Shown here one piece after another: positions 58,712-64,000 of a stretch of 64,000 nucleotides of DNA (the stretch's first letter is position 1; the number at the start of each line of letters is the position of its first letter). Below the pieces are notes generated by a model. That model was not told the origin of the DNA and did not search any database. It saw nothing but the letters and a program-made list of their open reading frames with translations. The DNA is from QQWI01 sp964522015 (GTDB lineage: Bacteria > Bacillota > Clostridia > Peptostreptococcales > Acidaminobacteraceae), in the NCBI GenBank assembly GCA_964522015.1, contig CAZFST010000012.1:41159-105158 (forward strand), read 5' to 3'. A program made the position numbers and the translations under genes.

Positions 58712-58765
58712 TTTGTGTAGACTCAATGTATATCTATTTTTATCGAATTTATATGCTTATTTCAT

Positions 58766-59419
58766 TTAGACCAATTGGGCATTTCGTTTAGACTTTTCAA
58801 CATGATCAAAAATGCCAGCTTTAGCACTTTCGACATCTTTCGCAATGATTGCATCAATAATAATGCGGTGTTCGATGAGAGCTTCCTCAAGTCGTCCATC
58901 AGTCTTTAATGATTTATTTCTTGTGGATTTAATGAAAATTTGAAAATCTCGAAGGACATGTTCCAGATAACGACTTTTTGTAGAATGATAGATGACTTCA
59001 TGAAACTTTGTATTTAATTCGGAAATTTTCTCAATGTCTTTTTTGGTCGTGTAAAATTCCATTAAATCAAAAATACCTTTTAGTTCAGCAAGCTCAGACT
59101 CTGTGATACGTTCAATGCACCAAGTTGCTGCAATGCCTTCTATAGCTTGTCTGATGGTATATATATCAGAAATATCTTGCTTAGAAATCCCTTTTACAAC
59201 GACACCTCGATTTGGAATATTCTCTACCAAACCATCCAGCTCTAACTGTTTCAGTGCTTCTCTGACAGGGGTACGACTAACACCTAATTCATCTGCTAGC
59301 TTAGCCTCTACAATTTTGCTTCCAGTCACATATTGATCGTTAAGAATATCTTCTCGTATACGATCAAAAATAATTGAGGTCAATGACTTGTTTTCTTTCT
59401 TTTGGTCAAATAAATCCAC
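58766..59419 (-). CDS. GntR-family regulator with FCD domain
   Basis: A 217-residue regulator: winged HTH at residues about 10-78 (IFDRIREDILNDQYVTGSKIVEAKLADELGVSRTPVREALKQLELDGLV) and an FCD ligand-binding domain with conserved His residues (FHEVIYHSTKS, EHRIIIDAI, IFDHVEKS). FadR-subfamily members sense organic acids. Start codon GTG with GGAGG 8 bp upstream. It is separated from nadABC by a terminator, so a link to NAD synthesis is not implied. Confidence 0.93.
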   Translation of the reverse strand: MDLFDQKKENKSLTSIIFDRIREDILNDQYVTGSKIVEAKLADELGVSRTPVREALKQLELDGLVENIPNRGVVVKGISKQDISDIYTIRQAIEGIAATWCIERITESELAELKGIFDLMEFYTTKKDIEKISELNTKFHEVIYHSTKSRYLEHVLRDFQIFIKSTRNKSLKTDGRLEEALIEHRIIIDAIIAKDVESAKAGIFDHVEKSKRNAQLV

Positions 59420-59719
59420 TGTCTAGACCTCCATCTTTCATGTAAAATAGCAACTTTATTTTATAGCGTTTCAGCTAATAAGTCAAACAATAACGCATTA
59501 TATTATGCAAAAAAAACAGGTTTGTTATTAAAATGAAAGCGCACTTGCAATTATAATAGTAATTGCATGTGCGCTATTTGTTCACTTTCTAGAACACTTG
59601 AAATTACACAATTCAAGAAACCAACTTAATTATTAATGCAAGACTGATTTTAGAATCTTGCACGACTAATTCTTTATGTCCTTCTAAATGTTCTACTTGA
59701 AGCTGTGCCTGAATGTATT
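59420..59719. other. Gap between the kinase and GntR genes
   Basis: It holds a hairpin at 59538-59575 that may terminate the kinase transcript. The rest is A/T rich and I see no gene. Confidence 0.4.
59538..59575 (-). terminator. Probable terminator of the two-component operon
   Basis: AGCGCAC.TGCAATTA pairs with TAATTGCA.GTGCGCT; on the minus strand TTTCATTTT follows. The long stem is clear, the T tract modest. Confidence 0.55.
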
Positions 59720-61279
59720 CTAATAGTCATGGAAATCAAGGGAGTTTATCTCTGCATCATCAACTAATTTAACTTTAGGATTAAACCAGACTTCAACTTT
59801 TGTGCCAATACCTATTTCGCTATATACTTTAACTTCTGCACCGTGCTGATCAATAATCCATTTTGCAATTGATAGCCCTAGGCCACTACCACCACTTTTC
59901 TTTGTCCTAGATTTATCAGAACGATAAAAGCGATCAAATATTTTTTCCAGATCTTCTTTGGGTATACCAATACCAGAGTCTTTAATGGCAACAACTGTTT
60001 TGCCACCAATTACGCGCATCATGAATGTAATCGTACCATTCTCATCTGTGAATTTCATAGCATTTTCAACAAAAATTCTAAGCATCTGTTTGATTAATTT
60101 GTTGTTACCAAAGACAATTGATTCTCCGACTCTATCAATTACCAGTCCGTGTTGTGTATCAATCATTTTTGTTTCTTTATAAAGTTCGTCAACAATATCA
60201 TGCAAAGCAACCCGTTCAATTTCCATTTCTATCTTGTTTCGGTCGCTGCGGGCGAGAAAAAGTAATTTCTCTATTAAACTTTGCATTTGTAACGTCTCAC
60301 TCTTGATAGCCGAAATAGATTCATCCAGAATAGCGGGATCACGCTTACCCCAACGATCCAACATACTAGAATATCCATTAATAACACTAATTGGTGTTCT
60401 TAATTCATGGGAAGCATCTGAAACAAATTGGTTTTGCTTCTGGTAAGCATCCTCTATATGATCAAGCATGCTATTGAATTGCATCGCTAAGTCTTTAAGT
60501 TCATCTTTTGCTTCAGTTACATCCAACCTTCGGTCTAAATGTTTAATGGAAATCTCCTTAACCTGAGCTGTCATCGTGGTAATTGGATTAAGTAGATTTT
60601 TACTTATTTTATAACCAACAAATACAATTGATAGAATCACAACAATTGTAAGTGAAATACCAATAATGATTAAAGAATTCATATATTCGTAGACACTAGT
60701 AATATCTCGCATCAGTTGTACTTGATAGTTTCCTTCTTTAAATGCAATGTTAGTGGACATTACCAAATAGCGATTATCGAAAATTTTAATGATAATAATA
60801 GGGGTTTCTTGATTTTTTGTGAATTTAACTGGTCTAATATTAGGACGAGTCGCAAAAACGGACTTTCCATCTTCACTATAAATATTAATAATAAGATTTT
60901 CAGATTCTGCAAACTCTTCAAATTGAAGATTATTATACGTCGAATTCGGCTTGAAAGTTTCAATTACTTTAGTTCGAACTTTTTCAAAATCAGACGTCTC
61001 TGAAAAAATCATAAAATACTTAGACCCATTGACTAGACTAATATTAAATACAATAAGAGCAACAAGAACCAATAGCATATAAATTGATGTGATTTTGAAC
61101 GTCAATGAAAATCTAAATAAATTACCCATTTTATTAACGAGTAGAAGCATTAATCGCATGGGCAACAACATAATGTTCTTTAATAAGAGACCGACACCTA
61201 TCACCACACGCATGGTAATATATTGAAATATCCGCCAAATACTTGATGTCTGTTGATTTTCGTCTTTAAAAATTTTCAT
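59720..61279 (-). CDS. Sensor histidine kinase
   Basis: A 519-residue membrane kinase. An amphipathic or membrane segment at residues about 25-50 precedes the first clear helix (about 62-84). An extracellular domain of about 110 residues and a second helix near 200-225 follow, then HAMP, HisKA with the phospho-accepting His in SDASHELRTPISV near 290, and HATPase motifs (FVENAMKFTD, DSGIGIPKEDLEKIFDRFYR, SGGSGLGLSIAKWI). The ORF overlaps the response regulator by 14 bp. The signal is unknown. Confidence 0.93.
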   Translation of the reverse strand: MKIFKDENQQTSSIWRIFQYITMRVVIGVGLLLKNIMLLPMRLMLLLVNKMGNLFRFSLTFKITSIYMLLVLVALIVFNISLVNGSKYFMIFSETSDFEKVRTKVIETFKPNSTYNNLQFEEFAESENLIINIYSEDGKSVFATRPNIRPVKFTKNQETPIIIIKIFDNRYLVMSTNIAFKEGNYQVQLMRDITSVYEYMNSLIIIGISLTIVVILSIVFVGYKISKNLLNPITTMTAQVKEISIKHLDRRLDVTEAKDELKDLAMQFNSMLDHIEDAYQKQNQFVSDASHELRTPISVINGYSSMLDRWGKRDPAILDESISAIKSETLQMQSLIEKLLFLARSDRNKIEMEIERVALHDIVDELYKETKMIDTQHGLVIDRVGESIVFGNNKLIKQMLRIFVENAMKFTDENGTITFMMRVIGGKTVVAIKDSGIGIPKEDLEKIFDRFYRSDKSRTKKSGGSGLGLSIAKWIIDQHGAEVKVYSEIGIGTKVEVWFNPKVKLVDDAEINSLDFHDY

Positions 61280-61958
61280 CTTTGACGGTATAACCTACCC
61301 CCCTAACAGTATGAATCAATTTCACATCATAAACATCATCTAGTTTAGATCTTATATATCTAATGTAAACGTCCACTACATTTGTATCACCAATAAAATC
61401 ATATCCCCATACTTCTTCAAGTATGCGCTCCCGTGATATAACGATATTTTTATTTGCCATCAAAAATTTTAGTAGATCAAACTCCTTCTTAGTAAGTTCA
61501 ATTACATGACTGTTATAAGTAACAAGGTGTTTATCAATGTCGAGAGTAACATTTTGAATAGTCATTTGATTTCTTGCAGCATTTTGTTCACGACCCTTTT
61601 TTAAGTGCACGCGCATACGTGCTAATAATTCTTCTATTGCAAAGGGCTTGGTAACGTAATCGTCTGCTCCTGTGTCCAAACCCATAACCTTATCCATCGT
61701 ATCATCTTTTGCAGTTAACATGATAATAGGCACATCATTAAACTGTCTTATGCGACGGCAAACTTCCATCCCATTCATCCTAGGCATCATAACATCGAGT
61801 AATATTAAATCAGCGCCATGTTGTTTAAAATAATCAAAACCTTCTTTTCCATCATAGCAAATAGCAACTTCGTAACCTTCATACTCAAGTTCCAACTGTA
61901 AAAAACGCGTGATTTTTTCTTCATCCTCAATAATTAGAATTCGATATTGTTTATCCAT
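61266..61958 (-). CDS. OmpR-family response regulator
   Basis: A protein of about 230 residues: a receiver domain with the phospho-Asp in LILLDVMMPRMNG near residue 54 and the Lys in TKPFAIEELLAR near 104, then a winged-helix DNA-binding domain (ELTKKEFDLLKFLMANKNIVISRERILEEVWG). I start at 61958, where GGGGTGG precedes the ATG; the longer frame is rejected. It works with the kinase that overlaps its end. Confidence 0.94.
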   Translation of the reverse strand: MDKQYRILIIEDEEKITRFLQLELEYEGYEVAICYDGKEGFDYFKQHGADLILLDVMMPRMNGMEVCRRIRQFNDVPIIMLTAKDDTMDKVMGLDTGADDYVTKPFAIEELLARMRVHLKKGREQNAARNQMTIQNVTLDIDKHLVTYNSHVIELTKKEFDLLKFLMANKNIVISRERILEEVWGYDFIGDTNVVDVYIRYIRSKLDDVYDVKLIHTVRGVGYTVKDENF

Positions 61959-62078
61959 TATCCACCCCAAAGTATTTTCATTTTTGTCATCATAAACCCT
62001 TGTTGAAAGTGCTTGTGAGGGCACTTCAATCATAACTTACATATCTTATAAATAGGCACATTCTAAATTGGAATTACA

Positions 62079-62951
62079 TTAAAACTCCATTATTTTTTCA
62101 CCAGTTTTGTTATCAAAACTTTGCGCTAGTATTGTTCTATCTACCCTACCTAATCCACCAACCCAATAAGATTCTCTTTCTAAATCAAACCGTGTTACTA
62201 TTTCACTTGGTTCATCCATCCACATACCTTGCTTAAATATAAAACATGCCTCATGATGACCCTGTAGATGCAAATAGGCAGACAAAGCACAATTCGAAGT
62301 ACCTGTTGCTGACTCCTCTGGTATTCCCAAAAGAGGTGCAAAGTTTCTAACGTAATAAATATGGCTTTTTTCCGTTGGTGCAAAGACATGAAACCCCTGA
62401 GCACCAAACTTTTTGCATAGTTCGCTGATTCCATTATGATCAGGATTAATTGATTTTAAAGTCTCAATTGTATCAACACCTATTAAAATATCATCGATAC
62501 CTGTACTTACAATTTGAGGCGTTAAAGAAGGATGACAACTACTTAATGAGATCCCTAGGGTTTTCGCAATCTCGTGAAAAGGCACATAATTTCCTATTAT
62601 GGCCTTTGGTTGCTCCATCATTATCTGATTTGTAGATACTATCACATTAAGGCTAAAATCTTCAGTCTTCAATTTGTAATTGCCATTGGTAAGCACTCCA
62701 ATTTCCTTTAACCAATGAAATGCTGCAATCGTTGCATGCCCACAAATAGGAACCTTTTCTTCAGGTGTGAAAAAATCAATATAGATAGTTTCTGAATTCA
62801 AAATTTGTAAGAATGCAGTCTCCGCATAACCAATACAATTAGCAATCTTTTGCATCACTACATTTGAAATAGGTTCTTCATTTAAACATATTCCTGCTCT
62901 ATTACCACCCTTGTCTCCATCCGATAAACCAAATACAGTTTCTACCTTCAA
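62079..62951 (-). CDS. PhzF-family isomerase/epimerase-like protein
   Basis: A 290-residue protein of the diaminopimelate-epimerase fold. The PhzF signature appears as GNRAGICLNEEPIS near residue 16, the acid/base Glu in AETAFLQ near 44, CGHATIAAFHWL near 70, and EESATGTSNCALSAYL near 212. Phenazine genes are absent; the reaction is unknown. Confidence 0.9.
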   Translation of the reverse strand: MKVETVFGLSDGDKGGNRAGICLNEEPISNVVMQKIANCIGYAETAFLQILNSETIYIDFFTPEEKVPICGHATIAAFHWLKEIGVLTNGNYKLKTEDFSLNVIVSTNQIMMEQPKAIIGNYVPFHEIAKTLGISLSSCHPSLTPQIVSTGIDDILIGVDTIETLKSINPDHNGISELCKKFGAQGFHVFAPTEKSHIYYVRNFAPLLGIPEESATGTSNCALSAYLHLQGHHEACFIFKQGMWMDEPSEIVTRFDLERESYWVGGLGRVDRTILAQSFDNKTGEKIMEF

Positions 62952-63003
62952 AGTACCATCACCACCTTTACCTATCTCTTAATGTACGAATTTAATTTAA
63001 CAG

Positions 63004-63486
63004 TTACTCATTTCCCTCGTTGAGAAGCACATCAATTACCATAAGTAAGCACAATATAAATAGTTCATCAGCCTCATCATCAATCTCTACACCATATGTA
63101 TCTTCATCTTCAGTTAAATCATCGCTTACATTCGCTAGAAGTCCAGCATTTTCATCTAACAATTGAAATTCTAAATCAACCATATTACCAGTTGATATGA
63201 TGGGCCCATATTCTGATATAATATGAACTCGCGGTTCAAAAAAAGTGAATTCCTTCACTAATTCTCCAATTTGTTGACCTTCAATAAAAATTCTAAAACG
63301 CGGTTCAAAACTTGGTATAACACGTTCGATATGACTAACTAACTCATCTTCCGAATTATAAAATCTAATAATTCTTTTATTTAGAAGTAGACGACTATCC
63401 ACTTCGAAAGCGACTTCACCCTCATCATCTATAATCTCTATAGTATTCAGGATGTTTGGTATATGTTTTTCAATTTCATAGAACAT
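63004..63486 (-). CDS. LURP-one-related (YxjI-like) protein
   Basis: A 160-residue beta-rich protein that fits the tubby-like LOR fold: RFRIFIEGQQIGELVKEFTFFEPRV, a central strand pair, and the C-terminal pattern YGVEIDDEADELFILCLLMVIDVL with a hydrophobic last helix. Function unknown. It lies between the PhzF-like gene and the rRNA operon. Confidence 0.65.
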   Translation of the reverse strand: MFYEIEKHIPNILNTIEIIDDEGEVAFEVDSRLLLNKRIIRFYNSEDELVSHIERVIPSFEPRFRIFIEGQQIGELVKEFTFFEPRVHIISEYGPIISTGNMVDLEFQLLDENAGLLANVSDDLTEDEDTYGVEIDDEADELFILCLLMVIDVLLNEGNE

Positions 63487-63720
63487 AATATCACCTAACT
63501 TACGACTTTACTCCAATATCATTATACATTAATTCAGTATAAAAGTATCTGTCTAGTTGCTGGCATGGTAGTACATATCAGTAATTTTAATCATCTGAAT
63601 TTACGTTAATGAATTAAGAAAACGATTAGACAAATACTATTCAATACCAAACATACAATTCAGTAATTTGGTGTATACATAAAGCTCTAACCTATCAAGA
63701 ATTACTTCGAAATCATTCCA

Positions 63721-63762
63721 AAACAAAACAGACCTGATCGTATGATCAGGTCTGTTTTGTTT
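63721..63762 (-). terminator. Terminator of the rRNA operon
   Basis: A perfect 19-bp inverted repeat (63721-63739 with 63744-63762) around a 4-base loop. It lies 9 bp past the 3' end of 5S rRNA and has T-rich arms. Confidence 0.92.
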
Positions 63763-63770
63763 TGTTTTTA

Positions 63771-63886
63771 AGTGAGCGACGTCTTATCTTCCCGGGCAGC
63801 TGCCCACCAAGTATTTTCAGCGCTGAAGGACTTAACTTCTGTGTTCGGTATGGGAACAGGTGTATCCCCTTCGCGATAGTCACTCT
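63771..63886 (-). rRNA. rrf: 5S ribosomal RNA
   Basis: On the minus strand the conserved core GAAGGGGATACACCTGTTCC, CCATACCGAACACAGAAGTTAAG and the 3' GGGAAGATAAGACGTCGC-like helix are present. The terminal stem is GAGTGACTATCGCG with CGACGTCGCTCAC-type pairing. Its length is about 116. The 23S gene must lie beyond the right edge; 63887-64000 is spacer. RNase M5, encoded at 36887-37477, matures 5S in this group. Confidence 0.95.
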
Positions 63887-64000
63887 ATAAATATTATACA
63901 GTGCTTTAAACTATTAAGCAAGTATTATATTGTTTAAATTAGAACTAATTGTTTGCACAATCAAAACTTCACACAATCACAAGCGAATCAAATGTCTTTG

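Larger units (their letters stand above)
58388..58765. other. Upstream region of nadA with repeats and a terminator
   Basis: No gene is seen. A ladder of pentamers occupies 58490-58532 and looser repeats continue to about 58600. A terminator for the GntR gene lies at 58682-58711. On the minus strand TATAAT-like words occur near 58440-58446 and may serve the nadA promoter. No known riboswitch is apparent. Confidence 0.5.

Noticed and set aside
61958..62033. Longer N-terminus of the response regulator
   Set aside because: The extra 25 codons lack a binding site, while GGGGTGG precedes the internal ATG that begins the receiver domain.
63887..64000. 3' end of 23S rRNA or a tRNA at the right edge
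   Set aside because: The sequence is an A/T-rich spacer with no recognisable 23S terminus or cloverleaf.

Overview
The window looks like the chromosome of an anaerobic, low-to-medium G+C Bacillota of the class Clostridia. Support comes from strong AGGAGG-type ribosome binding sites, TTG and GTG starts, a class I hybrid cluster protein, an NfnAB-type pair, AbrB, a RicT/HolB/Tmk block and a Met T-box. I cannot name the genus with confidence; a Fusibacter/Acidaminobacter-like clostridium would fit. I see no phage, insertion sequence, CRISPR array or tRNA. The end of an rRNA operon (5S, minus strand) lies at the right edge.

Left part (1-24.7 kb). A thiol/persulfide block (CsoR-family repressor, TlpA/ResA-like lipoprotein, CcdA, and a four-domain CoA-disulfide reductase fusion) carries C-tract/G-tract operator-like sites. 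It is followed by a MoxR/DUF58/DUF4129 operon, NfnAB, a secreted beta-lactamase-fold hydrolase, an LRR lipoprotein and a secreted chitin-binding-like protein. Then come a WYL regulator with a GyrI-like protein, HAD and histidine phosphatases, and a two-gene operon pairing a reductive-dehalogenase/QueG-like iron-sulfur protein with a large NuoF/GltD-like flavoprotein. A small chemoreceptor-like protein, an XRE regulator, a TagO/WecA/MraY-type transferase and an acetate transporter complete this part.

Middle (24.7-45.6 kb). This holds a P-type ATPase, a decayed RHS fragment between 16-bp direct repeats, an SLH surface protein with an unusual leader, and the nitrosative-stress divergon (Hcp and its ferredoxin against a Crp/Fnr regulator, with a perfect palindrome between). 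Next are an Rpn nuclease, a glutaredoxin, and recU tail-to-tail with the metG-tatD-rnmV-ksgA operon behind a Met T-box, then a peptidase, a succinate-semialdehyde-type dehydrogenase, a DUF948-like protein and abrB.

Right part (45.6-64 kb). A housekeeping operon reads leftward: two short membrane proteins, an Orn/Lys/Arg decarboxylase-like protein, tmk, holB, ricT, trmN6, rsmI. This order with abrB, metG, tatD, rnmV and ksgA resembles the origin-proximal arc of Bacillus. Then come an aspartate aminotransferase, murI, a cluster of DnaA-box-like 9-mers containing a 54-codon cysteine-rich gene, nadABC behind a ladder of 5-bp repeats, a GntR regulator, a two-component system, a PhzF-like enzyme, a LURP-one-like protein and 5S rRNA.

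The items I would examine first are the G-tract operator set, the cytoplasmic reductase/flavoprotein pair at 17.5-21.0 kb, the DnaA-box cluster at 54.46-54.87 kb, the repeat ladder before nadA, and the short genes at 51.5-51.85 kb and 54.64 kb.
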